Source: a virus. From it: 58,825 nt of DNA. Below, in pieces: positions 47,349 to 55,043 of this stretch. The stretch is taken from positions 1 through 58,825 of the IMG/VR virus record IMGVR_UViG_3300048996_000263, one strand, 5' to 3'. The translations under genes were made by a program, and so were the position numbers. Numbering within the stretch: position 1 is the stretch's first letter; each line of letters starts with the position of its first letter. A model generated the notes under the pieces. The model saw nothing but the letters and a program-made list of their open reading frames with translations, was not told the origin of the DNA and did not search any database.

Positions 47349-47589
47349 CAGACCTCACCGCCTCCGTGGACACGAACCGGACCACGATGTCCTCGTCACC
47401 CGGGATCATCGTGATCTGATCGTCAGCAACCTTCGTGTCTTGCTTGATCAGGCCGAGGCTTTCCATTTCCTTGATGCAGCCCTGGATCGCCTTTTGGACC
47501 TCGACCCAGTTGATGCCGTCCGAGTGCTTCATCGGCACCACGTACTCGACCCGCTTGGTTGTGACCTCGCGTCGGAAGTAGTCAGCCAT
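47341..47589 (-). CDS. Small protein
   Basis: Protein of 82 residues, beta-alpha-beta: FRREVTTKRVEYVVPMKHSD, INWVEVQKAIQGCIKEMESL, then ITMIPGDEDIVVRFVS. Unknown. Confidence 0.66.
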   Translation of the reverse strand: MADYFRREVTTKRVEYVVPMKHSDGINWVEVQKAIQGCIKEMESLGLIKQDTKVADDQITMIPGDEDIVVRFVSTEAVRSDG

Positions 47590-47843
47590 CACGCTTTCCC
47601 TTCGGCAGCCTCGAACTCGCGGACACGCTGCAACACCGAGGCAAGCTGTGCGTGCGTAACCAGCACCTCCCGGGCGCGTGACCCGTCAGCCGGACCGACG
47701 ACCCCGAGATCTTCCAGTTCGACCAACAGGTTCGCGGCTTTCGCGAAAGCCATCCGCAGCTTCCGCTGGATCATCGACGTCGAAGCGATCTGGTTGATGA
47801 CAACAAACTCCGCTACCTCTTCGAGCATGGACTTGGTGCTCAC
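47589..47843 (-). CDS. Stand-alone FtsK-gamma-like winged helix
   Basis: Protein of 84 residues. VVINQIASTSMIQRKLRMAF, then AKAANLLVELEDLGVVGPAD and SRAREVLVT follow the FtsK gamma domain closely. In FtsK this winged helix reads polar DNA motifs (KOPS/FRS) and activates XerD. Here it stands alone without a motor. It may bind host FRS-like sites or phage DNA. Overlaps the RuvC-like gene. Confidence 0.8.
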   Translation of the reverse strand: MSTKSMLEEVAEFVVINQIASTSMIQRKLRMAFAKAANLLVELEDLGVVGPADGSRAREVLVTHAQLASVLQRVREFEAAEGKA

Positions 47844-48385
47844 TTAAGTACCTCCGGAAGGGTCGGCCACGCGACCTTGGCGCGGGCGTCGGCGTGATGC
47901 GCACGAGACGGCACAGGCAAGCCGATGTGCTGCGCGCCCATCGTCGCCAGCGCCAAGGCATCCCACTCGTTGTCGTTGCGGGCCGACGCGTCCGGCCACA
48001 GCTTGGACATGCCCACAGCCACAGCGGTCTTGTCGGCATTCCCCGCGCCCGCAGCGAACTTCTTCACCGTGGCAGGCGCCGCGACCGCGATCAGGTGACC
48101 TTGGCTCAGGAGCGTGTCAACGACGGCACCGTAGAGCCACGCCCGGTCCCAAGACCCGACACTGCTCGACCCGTAGGACGGTCCCTCGATCACCACGAGC
48201 ACGGCGGGGATGGCGAACTTGGCGACGTCAGCGACGATCCTGTTGATCCTGTCCCGGCGCTGTCGCAGTGTGGCGTCCGGGATGCTGGCCGACTTGATGG
48301 TGCCGACTCGGACGTCACCGATGTTGACGAGGCTCGCACCTGTGGCGGTCATGCTGATGTCCAGCCCTACGACCGTGGCAGTCAT
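47840..48385 (-). CDS. RuvC-like Holliday-junction resolvase
   Basis: Protein of 181 residues. VVGLDISMTATGASLV holds catalytic Asp9, VLVVIEGPSYGSSS has Glu67, and ARNDNEWDALALATMG the C-terminal acids (Asp138, Asp142). PATVKKFAAGAGNADKTAVA is the usual Lys-rich segment. RNase H fold; would resolve branched DNA before packaging. Confidence 0.88.
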   Translation of the reverse strand: MTATVVGLDISMTATGASLVNIGDVRVGTIKSASIPDATLRQRRDRINRIVADVAKFAIPAVLVVIEGPSYGSSSVGSWDRAWLYGAVVDTLLSQGHLIAVAAPATVKKFAAGAGNADKTAVAVGMSKLWPDASARNDNEWDALALATMGAQHIGLPVPSRAHHADARAKVAWPTLPEVLK

Positions 48386-48762
48386 GAGTTCACCGCCGCT
48401 ATGAGACCAAGCTCCTTAGCGATGGAGACCACCGTGTCGCACGGATACGGGTACGGCTCACCCTCATACCAGTTGCCGCACACCGCACAGGCAGGGTTCT
48501 CTCGGTCCGTGTGCGCGTGCATCGGGATGGTCTCGCCGTGGTGTTCTTTCTCGAACACGCTCAACGGTTCCCCGTAGCCGTCGCACATGCAGCACTTCCC
48601 GGTCTTCGCCGAGACCGAACCGTGTTGAATGTCAGGGCCGTGGATGTCGAGCACCGCGAGGATGGCCGCCTTGCCTTTGGCCGCCGCGCCTGACGTCTCG
48701 GTGCTCAGCTTCCAGTACCCGCGCTCCAGCTCGGCGCGGATCAGGTCAACGAGGTCAGCCAT
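48382..48762 (-). CDS. Zinc-binding hypothetical protein
   Basis: Protein of 126 residues. KCCMCDGYGEPLSVF and CAVCGNWYEGEPYPYPC form two Cys pairs. The ending YPCDTVVSIAKELG is common in actinophage proteins related to DUF6221. Unknown. Confidence 0.7.
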   Translation of the reverse strand: MADLVDLIRAELERGYWKLSTETSGAAAKGKAAILAVLDIHGPDIQHGSVSAKTGKCCMCDGYGEPLSVFEKEHHGETIPMHAHTDRENPACAVCGNWYEGEPYPYPCDTVVSIAKELGLIAAVNS

Positions 48763-49013
48763 CACGCACCGCCTCTCGGCAGCAGCGAGCCCGGCGCGAC
48801 ATCGAACGCTTCAGCTACCGCAACCAAATCAGCCACGGAGATAGCCCGATCACCAGCCTCCCACCCAGACACTGTCCGGGGGCCCACGTCCACCATCACC
48901 GCGAGATCCGCTTGGGTCCAGCCGATCCCTATGCGTAGGGCCCGGATGTGCCATCCGATGAACTCGTTCAGTTCGGCCCGGTCTGTGGTCACAGACTCAT
49001 CGACAGCGGTCAT
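48762..49013 (-). CDS. XRE-type helix-turn-helix regulator
   Basis: Protein of 83 residues. IGWHIRALRIGIGWTQADLA, MVDVGPRTVSGWEAGDRAIS and LVAVAEAFDVAPGSLL form a complete Cro/CI-type domain with no other part. Lies deep in the early operon, far from the immunity region, so it likely tunes early or late expression. Confidence 0.86.
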   Translation of the reverse strand: MTAVDESVTTDRAELNEFIGWHIRALRIGIGWTQADLAVMVDVGPRTVSGWEAGDRAISVADLVAVAEAFDVAPGSLLPRGGA

Positions 49014-49318
49014 GGGGACACCGCCGGAAGGTTCGCCACGATCCACGCCAAGACGGCAGGCAGCTCGCAGTGGACACGGACACGCTCGGCCTCGGACAGG
49101 TGCGGCAACAACTCCGCCAGGTCATCCAGCACGTCGCTGTTTCCGTACGGCCGCTTCGGGTCCATCGACGCGGCACCGAACTCGCAGTCGTTCCAGCTCC
49201 ATGCCGCCGCGCGCAAGGCACGAAGGTGGTCCTCGGTCGGCTGCAACGGGCCCCTCCGCTCAACCTCGCGGGCGTAGTCGAAGCGGTCGTTCCAGTTGCT
49301 CACCAGGTCGTTGCTCAT
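49010..49318 (-). CDS. Hypothetical helical protein
   Basis: Protein of 102 residues. NWNDRFDYAREVERRGPLQP, LDDLAELLPHLSEAERVRVH. Unknown. ATG overlaps the HNH stop. Confidence 0.66.
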   Translation of the reverse strand: MSNDLVSNWNDRFDYAREVERRGPLQPTEDHLRALRAAAWSWNDCEFGAASMDPKRPYGNSDVLDDLAELLPHLSEAERVRVHCELPAVLAWIVANLPAVSP

Positions 49319-49797
49319 GTCGTCGCCTCGCAGTCACAGTGGTCGTCTGATGTCCAGATGGCACACCCAGCGGTGTGCATGTCGCTCCCCAACCGCTTGC
49401 AGCCGCCAGCGTCATCCAGCCGCACAAGCCCGTAGTGGAGCCGAACCGGAAACGTCAGCGAGTCGAAACCGTCCGAGATCAGGAACCCATCACCGATCGC
49501 TTCAAGCCGCCTGCTCTCCACACGCTCATGACACGGGTTGCAGATCCACACCAGGTTCGATGCCGCGTTCACCTCTGGCCGGCTAGAGCCACCGGCGCCA
49601 CGCGGGTCACGGTGGTGAATGACCTGCCCGCGTGCGAGGCCGCATCGTTCACAGCCGTAGTTCGCGCGCTGCTTGACCAGTTCTTTCGTGTCGTCGTCGG
49701 GCCCGGTGTCGACGTAGCGCTGGGTTTTGGGTGTGCCGCGTTTGATTGGTGCCTTGGCGCGCAGCCCGGTCTTGCGCGACAGCGAGGAGCGCCTCAT
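49315..49797 (-). CDS. HNH endonuclease
   Basis: Protein of 160 residues. CERCGLARGQVIHHRDPRGA, then NLVWICNPCHERVESRR give both zinc knuckles, the catalytic HH and the Asn. The 60-residue C-terminus carries CKRLGSDMHTAGCAIW with CDCE. Sits between small early genes near ERF. May help processing of recombination or packaging substrates. Confidence 0.87.
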   Translation of the reverse strand: MRRSSLSRKTGLRAKAPIKRGTPKTQRYVDTGPDDDTKELVKQRANYGCERCGLARGQVIHHRDPRGAGGSSRPEVNAASNLVWICNPCHERVESRRLEAIGDGFLISDGFDSLTFPVRLHYGLVRLDDAGGCKRLGSDMHTAGCAIWTSDDHCDCEATT

Positions 49798-50150
49798 GAC
49801 CCGAACCCGCGTTCCGCGTTGTACATCGCACGGACGCCCTTGTTCAGGTTCTGCAACGCCGACAGCTCGGCCATGTACACGTCGAGCTTCCGCTTCGTGT
49901 ACTCGAACTCGACACGCGCGAAGTCCAGGGTCTTGCGCTTCTCGTACGCCTCAACCTCAGCGGCGTGCCGCTTCTCCGTCTGCGGACCGTCATGCGCAAG
50001 GAACGCCAGCGACCGTGCGTGCTCCCACTCGGTTTCGGCTTCGAGCATCGCGCCGTGCTTCTGTGAGAAGATCGTCACCCCGTTGTGGCAACGGTTCTTG
50101 ATGTCGAGGATCTGCTGTTCCAGGTCCACCGGGTTCAGTACCTCGCCCAT
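49794..50150 (-). CDS. Coiled-coil protein downstream of ERF
   Basis: Protein of 118 residues, almost wholly helical (LEAETEWEHARSLAFLAHDG, KRHAAEVEAYEKRKTLDFAR, KLDVYMAELSALQNLNKGVR). Directly after the ERF gene with one-base overlap, so a helper in recombination is possible. Confidence 0.68.
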   Translation of the reverse strand: MGEVLNPVDLEQQILDIKNRCHNGVTIFSQKHGAMLEAETEWEHARSLAFLAHDGPQTEKRHAAEVEAYEKRKTLDFARVEFEYTKRKLDVYMAELSALQNLNKGVRAMYNAERGFGS

Positions 50151-50809
50151 TACGACGCCCCCTTACCGCGCTGCATCCTCTTCGCCGGGCGCAGGTAATC
50201 CAGGTACCTCTTCAGGGCCTCTTCGTCCGCGTGCTCGATCTCCATCTCGCCCTGAGACCAGTGCGCGAAGTCATCCGACAGCGCTACATAGGTGTCGTCT
50301 GGGAGGATCCATTCGCGCTTCTTGCCCTCCGTCCAGATCGCGTGCTTCAGGACGGTTAAGGGGTCGGCCGCGGCCCGCTCGAACGCGGCGAGCGCTTCCG
50401 GGTCAGCTTCGCCTGTCGGGATTGCCAGCGCCTGCGTGTAGGCGATCCGCTGTGCCACCGACATAGCCTTCGATACTGCACTCGCTCCGGCGTCCTGCGC
50501 CTCGCCGGGAACCGTGCAAGACGTCTTGTCTCCGGACGGTCCCTCGAACTCGTAGCGGACGATGACGGTGACTTCCCGCATCGTCTCGCCCTTCTTCGTC
50601 GTGACGTCGCGGGACTCCAGGCTCTGCAGATGCGGGGTCGGCACGATGCCGTGCTTCCGGAACGCGGGACCGATGTGGTCCATGACCTGCTCCACACCAC
50701 GGAACGAGAAGTTGTAGAAGTTGTTCCGGCCGCCCTTGCCGATCTTCGTCACGTCTCGCATCACCGCGATCAGCGCGTTGTGGACAGTCACGGCCTCGGT
50801 GTCGGTCAT
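50150..50809 (-). CDS. ERF-family single-strand annealing protein
   Basis: Protein of 219 residues. KIGKGGRNNFYNFSFRGVEQ, VMDHIGPAFRKHGIVPTPHL and GASAVSKAMSVAQRIAYTQA are the ERF core. Anneals complementary strands; pairs with the exonuclease just upstream for phage recombination and circularisation. C-terminal part is acidic then basic (KRMQRGKGAS). Confidence 0.92.
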   Translation of the reverse strand: MTDTEAVTVHNALIAVMRDVTKIGKGGRNNFYNFSFRGVEQVMDHIGPAFRKHGIVPTPHLQSLESRDVTTKKGETMREVTVIVRYEFEGPSGDKTSCTVPGEAQDAGASAVSKAMSVAQRIAYTQALAIPTGEADPEALAAFERAAADPLTVLKHAIWTEGKKREWILPDDTYVALSDDFAHWSQGEMEIEHADEEALKRYLDYLRPAKRMQRGKGAS

Positions 50810-51579
50810 GCCGCACCCCGTGTCATCGGCTGACCGATCAGCTTGTCCAGCTTCTTGCTCTGCACGTTGCTCAGGTAGTTCCGTTGCGCCGTCAGATACC
50901 TCTCGAACGTCGACTCGTCCGCCTGTAGAGGGATCAGGTCATAGGCGCCGGGCTGGATGTGCAGCACCAGGGTGGCCTCGACCGGGATCATGGGCTGCTC
51001 CTTGCCGTCGGCGTCGAGGTACACATCGGCATACCGGTAGGCAGCAACCTGCAACGCCACTTCGCCATAAACCCCGCGCGACGTCTTGTAGTCGACCAAA
51101 GCCCGGCCGACGCCCGGGAGATCCTGGATAGAGTCCAGCGTCCCGGCGTACCCGTGCTTCCGGCTGGCGACGACGAGTTCTTCGTGGACCGACACGGGCG
51201 ACCAGTCGTTGATGAACGCCGCGTATCCCTCGACATACGCGAGCACGTCGTCCGGGACTTCGACCTCCTCACCGCGGATGTACTGCTCGGCGAGCGCGTG
51301 CACTCGGGTGCCACGAACCGCGGCGGTGTCACGGCGCTGGTTCGGAATGCCCTTCAGGAAGTCGATCGTCGGGTACTTGCCGCCGGAGTCGAGCATCCGC
51401 TTGACGTCGTAGATGTTGTCGACCACGTAGGTCGCGACCTCTTTCGCGGCCCACGGCACGAGCGCGTCCTTCGGGATGCCCTTCAACGCGGTGGTCACTC
51501 CGACCGCGCGTTTACCGTCGATCGTGTACGAGTGCCCGTACTTCGTGTCCACACGCTTGATTCCGGTTAGCGGGCTCAC
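50806..51579 (-). CDS. Cas4/RecB-type exonuclease
   Basis: Protein of 257 residues of the PD-(D/E)XK group. Visible residues: His94 (GTRVHALAEQY), Glu134, Asp149 (GYAGTLDSIQDL), Asp163 and Lys165 in LVDYKTSRGV, and Gln177 in LQVAAYRYAD. No Fe-S cysteines, unlike true Cas4. It would resect ends for the ERF protein, as lambda Exo does for Beta. Confidence 0.9.
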   Translation of the reverse strand: MSPLTGIKRVDTKYGHSYTIDGKRAVGVTTALKGIPKDALVPWAAKEVATYVVDNIYDVKRMLDSGGKYPTIDFLKGIPNQRRDTAAVRGTRVHALAEQYIRGEEVEVPDDVLAYVEGYAAFINDWSPVSVHEELVVASRKHGYAGTLDSIQDLPGVGRALVDYKTSRGVYGEVALQVAAYRYADVYLDADGKEQPMIPVEATLVLHIQPGAYDLIPLQADESTFERYLTAQRNYLSNVQSKKLDKLIGQPMTRGAA

Positions 51580-51764
51580 GCCTTCACGTCCTCTCCGTCC
51601 GGTGCTGCCCGGACCACACGCAACGACCGGTGCGGTGGATACCTCGACTCATCCGGGTGAGGCTTGTCCCGCAACCACTCCGGGTTCAGGGCCAGCGTCA
51701 CGCCGATCGCCAAAGCCACGGCCAGGAAGCTGAACGCCATCACCAGCACGATCACGTCGATCAC
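51576..51764 (-). CDS. Single-pass membrane protein
   Basis: Protein of 62 residues; VIVLVMAFSFLAVALAIGVT is a transmembrane segment, followed by a basic Pro-rich tail. Unknown. Confidence 0.66.
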   Translation of the reverse strand: MIDVIVLVMAFSFLAVALAIGVTLALNPEWLRDKPHPDESRYPPHRSLRVVRAAPDGEDVKA

Positions 51765-51922
51765 TCGTCCTCCTCACGGTTGGTGCGAAAGTCCTCAAGG
51801 TCGAACGGGCGATCCTCCGGCGGGTCCTCACCCTGAGGCCCGGCCAGCAGGTAGTACGCGACCGCGAACAGGACCAGGCCGACGAGCGCGACAGCGAATG
51901 CGATGGCCAGCAGGTCACTCAC
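51761..51922 (-). CDS. Single-pass membrane protein
   Basis: Protein of 53 residues from GTG 51922. LLAIAFAVALVGLVLFAVAY spans the membrane; the tail is acidic (EDPPEDRPFDLEDFRTNREE). Unlike its neighbour's basic tail, so the two might interact. Unknown. Confidence 0.62.
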   Translation of the reverse strand: MSDLLAIAFAVALVGLVLFAVAYYLLAGPQGEDPPEDRPFDLEDFRTNREEDE

Positions 51923-52047
51923 TTGTCCTTCTCCCTACGCTTCTCGGCTTCTCTCGCCAGTGCCTCAGCCGCCTCGTCAGCGACCGTCTTGTCCTCGGCT
52001 AACCCGAGAGCGACCGCAGCCTTGTGCGACAAGTCCTTCAGGCCCAT
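51919..52047 (-). CDS. Small charged helical protein
   Basis: Protein of 42 residues (MGLKDLSHKAAVALGLAEDK, then EAAEALAREAEKRREKDK), one amphipathic helix with a basic end. GTG a few codons upstream is possible. Unknown. Confidence 0.55.
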   Translation of the reverse strand: MGLKDLSHKAAVALGLAEDKTVADEAAEALAREAEKRREKDK

Positions 52048-52048
52048 G

Positions 52049-52330
52049 TCATTCACGCCCCGCCGCGTCACGGGTGCGGTCTTCCTGGACCTCGCGAGCA
52101 GTAAGCGCGGCAGTGCCCGGAACGACACCGATCAGCACACCCGGACTGTCGGACTCCGGCAGTCGGCCACCGCAGTTCCTAGCTTCGGACGACTCGATGC
52201 ACAGCCACTCCGGGTTGCGCCACACCTGTTGGCTCGACCCGAATCCGGAGCAAAGGGCACGGTGGACGAGGACCCAGATCGAGTAGCCGCCTTCGTGCTC
52301 TTCGCGGCGGACAGTTCCAACCTCGCTCAC
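52049..52330 (-). CDS. Hypothetical protein
   Basis: GTG 52330 (GTGA overlap); 93 residues. YSIWVLVHRALCSGFGSSQQ, then CIESSEARNCGGRLPESDSP. Basic end. Unknown. Confidence 0.6.
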   Translation of the reverse strand: MSEVGTVRREEHEGGYSIWVLVHRALCSGFGSSQQVWRNPEWLCIESSEARNCGGRLPESDSPGVLIGVVPGTAALTAREVQEDRTRDAAGRE

Positions 52331-52614
52331 GTCGCTCTCCCCATCTTGTATGCCACCCGAGCGGTCACAGCGATAGCGACCACAAACACCACCACCGACA
52401 CCACCGGCAAACCAGTCACCATGAACGCCATCCCCAGCGCTGTCGTGAAAGCAGCCGTCACCAACGACACGACCGAACCGAAGACGTGCCGGCTGAACCA
52501 CCCCGCCAGTAGCAGGAAGGGATGCCACACCCACAACGTCCACGCGTCACCCACGATCCCGAACAGGTCGGCCAGGACCGGGTGCGCGATCTTCTTGGCG
52601 TGCGCCGCGGTCAT
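52327..52614 (-). CDS. Membrane protein
   Basis: Protein of 95 residues with two or three transmembrane stretches (WVWHPFLLLAGWFSRHVFGS, FTTALGMAFMVTGLPVVSVV, VVFVVAIAVTARVAYKM). Unknown. Confidence 0.66.
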   Translation of the reverse strand: MTAAHAKKIAHPVLADLFGIVGDAWTLWVWHPFLLLAGWFSRHVFGSVVSLVTAAFTTALGMAFMVTGLPVVSVVVFVVAIAVTARVAYKMGRAT

Positions 52615-52916
52615 GACACACCCGGCTTGTGGTCTTTGAGTGTCAACTGGACAGTGCCGCTCTTCGCCCAGTGCTGAGAACTCGCCAGGAAGCAGGGCGC
52701 GAACGGGATCAGGATGTAGTCCCCGGCCTCGACGAACTTCTCGCCGGTCTCACCGGTAGCCAGATCAACGACGGTGACCTTGAACCCGTTGACCGGTGTC
52801 CCGACGGCCTCGCAGTCCTTGCCGCCCAAGCGGTGGAACGCGATCTTCCCGTCCTCGACCTTGACGTGGTGCGTGCACTTCGGGCAGGCGATGGTGGTCT
52901 TCCCTGGCGCGGTCAT
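52611..52916 (-). CDS. Zinc-ribbon protein
   Basis: Protein of 101 residues; IACPKCTHHVKVEDGKIAFH gives a CxxC...H site, followed by a beta domain (FKVTVVDLATGETGEKFVEA). Unknown. Confidence 0.66.
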   Translation of the reverse strand: MTAPGKTTIACPKCTHHVKVEDGKIAFHRLGGKDCEAVGTPVNGFKVTVVDLATGETGEKFVEAGDYILIPFAPCFLASSQHWAKSGTVQLTLKDHKPGVS

Positions 52917-53173
52917 CACGCATCCACCCAGACGTCACCGACACGCTTAAGCGGGTAGTAGTCCGGTATAGACTTCCATCCGGTCTCGCCACGGTCGTCA
53001 GCGGTGATGTCGCAGCACGGCGTACGCCACATCGAACAGTCCGTGTAGCGGCCGGTCACGATCACGGCTGCCAAGTCGTAGACGCGTTGGCAGAACTTGC
53101 ATCGAACGGGCCGCGTCATGTCCTCGGCTTCCGGCACGTCCATGGCCCGACCGGACATCCACATGCGGTCCAT
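52916..53173 (-). CDS. Zinc-ribbon protein
   Basis: ATG 53173 behind GGAGG; 85 residues. RPVRCKFCQRVYDLAAVIVT and MWRTPCCDITADDRGETGW give a CxxC...CC ribbon, then KSIPDYYPL. Unknown. Confidence 0.66.
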   Translation of the reverse strand: MDRMWMSGRAMDVPEAEDMTRPVRCKFCQRVYDLAAVIVTGRYTDCSMWRTPCCDITADDRGETGWKSIPDYYPLKRVGDVWVDA

Positions 53174-53538
53174 CACGCCTCCTGCAACTGGACGTGAACA
53201 TCCCACTCGTGCGGGCCAGACTCATCCGGGAACGCGTCACCCGACAGGACATCCCACACGTGCACCGGGACATCAGCGATCCGGCCGAACACAAAGCCGT
53301 ACACAGTCCCCGACTTGCCCCGCTCCGCGCTGCTTGTGACGTTGGCCAGTGTGCGAGCCCATGAGATCATGTCGGCAGGGTTCCGCGTCTGAATGTCCAG
53401 CCCTGACACGAAACCGCCCGGTTTGTAGAACTGCCACTTCAGGTTCGCGAAGGCCAGGTCGGGGTGCTCGTGCATGTGTTGTCCGAGGGTGACGAGCGCG
53501 TCAGCCACCGTCAGTCGGGTATGGTTCTGGTCGTCCAT
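53173..53538 (-). CDS. Hypothetical protein
   Basis: Protein of 121 residues with an alpha/beta layout (LTVADALVTLGQHMHEHPDL, FKPGG-like turn, MISWARTLANVTSSAERGKS, VYGFVFGRIADVPVHVWDVL). Unknown. Confidence 0.66.
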   Translation of the reverse strand: MDDQNHTRLTVADALVTLGQHMHEHPDLAFANLKWQFYKPGGFVSGLDIQTRNPADMISWARTLANVTSSAERGKSGTVYGFVFGRIADVPVHVWDVLSGDAFPDESGPHEWDVHVQLQEA

Positions 53539-53607
53539 GAGGATTGGTCCTTTCTCCTCTGGTCGTGCGGGTCGCTCGGGGCTACGGGCGGCCCGCTTAC
53601 GTTTCGA

Positions 53608-53877
53608 CTACTGGTCTTTGCGAAACCACGACTTGATGCGCTGCCACAACGACGGCCGCGACACCGCCGCCAGCAACACGGCGGAATCGGCATCAGACAG
53701 CGGTGCGTACGCGAAATCCTCTGGCTCCAACGTCGTGTCGATCACGACCGGTTGGCCGTCGGGCCAGGTTTCGATCGGCTCATACAGGTCGGGGTGGTAG
53801 ACGGAGATGTGGGACAGGAGGTCTGTGGTGCGCACATCGGTCTTGCAGATGTCGCAGCGGCCCATACCGGCGCTCAT
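53608..53877 (-). CDS. C2H2-like zinc-finger protein
   Basis: Protein of 89 residues. RCDICKTDVRTTDLLSHISV followed by YH gives a CxxC...HxxxxH finger as in Ros-like or C2H2 units. The end is basic-amphipathic (LWQRIKSWFRKDQ). Possible DNA binding. Confidence 0.68.
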   Translation of the reverse strand: MSAGMGRCDICKTDVRTTDLLSHISVYHPDLYEPIETWPDGQPVVIDTTLEPEDFAYAPLSDADSAVLLAAVSRPSLWQRIKSWFRKDQ

Positions 53878-54089
53878 GCTGGTTCACCACCCGGGACCAC
53901 ACGAAAAGCTGCACGCAGATCACGCGCCTGACGGCACCCCGGTTTGTGACCGTCCCGTACCTCCACCGAACCGTCCTCGACCACGAGCACCGGGTAATGA
54001 CTGCAGGATGGACACATGCGGGCTACCGCGATCTGGCGAGACAGTTCGTTGTGGACCGTCGGAGACAACTGGATCATGATGGCGCTCAT
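53874..54089 (-). CDS. Small CxxC protein
   Basis: ATG 54089 overlapping the upstream stop; 71 residues. VHNELSRQIAVARMCPSCSH and KPGCRQARDLRAAFRVV. Metal binding possible. Unknown. Confidence 0.62.
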   Translation of the reverse strand: MSAIMIQLSPTVHNELSRQIAVARMCPSCSHYPVLVVEDGSVEVRDGHKPGCRQARDLRAAFRVVPGGEPA

Positions 54090-54259
54090 ACCGGTGGCCC
54101 TTCTGTGAGGACCAGCACGGCGCACACCTTCCCGTCGACGGGCGCATTAGTGCGGTGGGCCGCATCGAAGTAACGGATAACGTCCTTGCTGTCGCGCAGC
54201 AGGATGAGCGTGTCGTCGTGGGCGCCGTCGAGGATGTCGAGCAGCTCTGCCTTGGTCAT
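54086..54259 (-). CDS. Small alpha/beta protein
   Basis: Protein of 57 residues. MTKAELLDILDGAHDDTLIL, then VIRYFDAAHRTNAPVDGKVC. Overlaps genes on both sides by four bases. Unknown. Confidence 0.62.
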   Translation of the reverse strand: MTKAELLDILDGAHDDTLILLRDSKDVIRYFDAAHRTNAPVDGKVCAVLVLTEGPPV

Positions 54260-54756
54260 GACGCCTTCACAAACTCACACAAGCTGATCTTGACCAGCTC
54301 GCCCTTTTTGGTCGTGAACCGGGCCGGGCCGGGTCCGTTCACGAGATCGTTCGCGATGATGTCCCCAGCGTCGTTCCGTTGCCGCGCCCAATAGCACCCG
54401 GTCTCCGAACCCGCAGACCGGTACGTGCCCGGTTCCATGTCGGTTCCGACGAGGTAGGTGCCCGGCCCGAACCCGGCAGGTTTCGGTGGTGCGGGCGGCG
54501 TGTACGTCACGGTCGCGGCCGGAAGAGGCGGCGCTGTCACCGTGGCAACGGCCGGGCCGGGCACAGTCACCGTGACCGTCGACACCGGACCAGACACCGC
54601 TGTGGAACTCGCCGGCTGGTCTGGCGCGAAGATGACCGCGGCGGCCACAACCAGCACGACCGCACTGCCGCCGATGACCGCGGCCTTCTTCAGGCGGCTG
54701 GGTTTCTTCGGCGCCGGGGCTTGGTAGGTGGGGTTCGGCCCGTAGTGGTGCGTCAT
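54256..54756 (-). CDS. Membrane-anchored surface protein
   Basis: Protein of 166 residues. Short cytoplasmic start, a basic flank (KKPSRLKKAAV), a transmembrane segment (VIGGSAVVLVVAAAVIFA), a long Pro/Thr/Val linker, and an outside domain with GTYLVGTDMEPGTYRSAGSE and CYWARQRN. That last domain is common in secreted actinomycete proteins. A start at GTG 54807 overlapping the previous stop is possible. Could modify the cell surface during infection; inference. Confidence 0.72.
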   Translation of the reverse strand: MTHHYGPNPTYQAPAPKKPSRLKKAAVIGGSAVVLVVAAAVIFAPDQPASSTAVSGPVSTVTVTVPGPAVATVTAPPLPAATVTYTPPAPPKPAGFGPGTYLVGTDMEPGTYRSAGSETGCYWARQRNDAGDIIANDLVNGPGPARFTTKKGELVKISLCEFVKAS

Positions 54757-54803
54757 TGGTTCAAGCCCTTTCGGTGAGTTGAGCGCACGGGTTGGGTCGA
54801 GGT

Positions 54804-55043
54804 TCACGCGGACGCACCGCCCTCAATGGACAGGCGACCAACCGCGATACCGAGCAGGTTGGACAGCGTGATCACGTCAGCGAACCGTTCGTCCGTCTGC
54901 AACATCGCGGTGACGTCACACACCGACTCCTCGTACGAGCGGCCGTTTGCCTGCAGTGCGCGGATGGTGGCGGCGAGCGCGTTCAGGTAGGGCGCGTATT
55001 CCGCTGCGATCTGGTCGTACTCGGCGATCTGCGCGGGAGTCAC
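54804..55043 (-). CDS. Hypothetical helical protein
   Basis: Protein of 79 residues, all helical (IAEYDQIAAEYAPYLNALAA, SYEESVCDVTAMLQTDERFA). Unknown. Overlaps the antirepressor gene. Confidence 0.66.
   Translation of the reverse strand: MTPAQIAEYDQIAAEYAPYLNALAATIRALQANGRSYEESVCDVTAMLQTDERFADVITLSNLLGIAVGRLSIEGGASA

Noticed and set aside
50806-51579. A CRISPR-associated Cas4 protein
   Set aside because: No iron-sulphur cysteines and no Cas1/Cas2 nearby; the ERF neighbour points to a phage recombination exonuclease.
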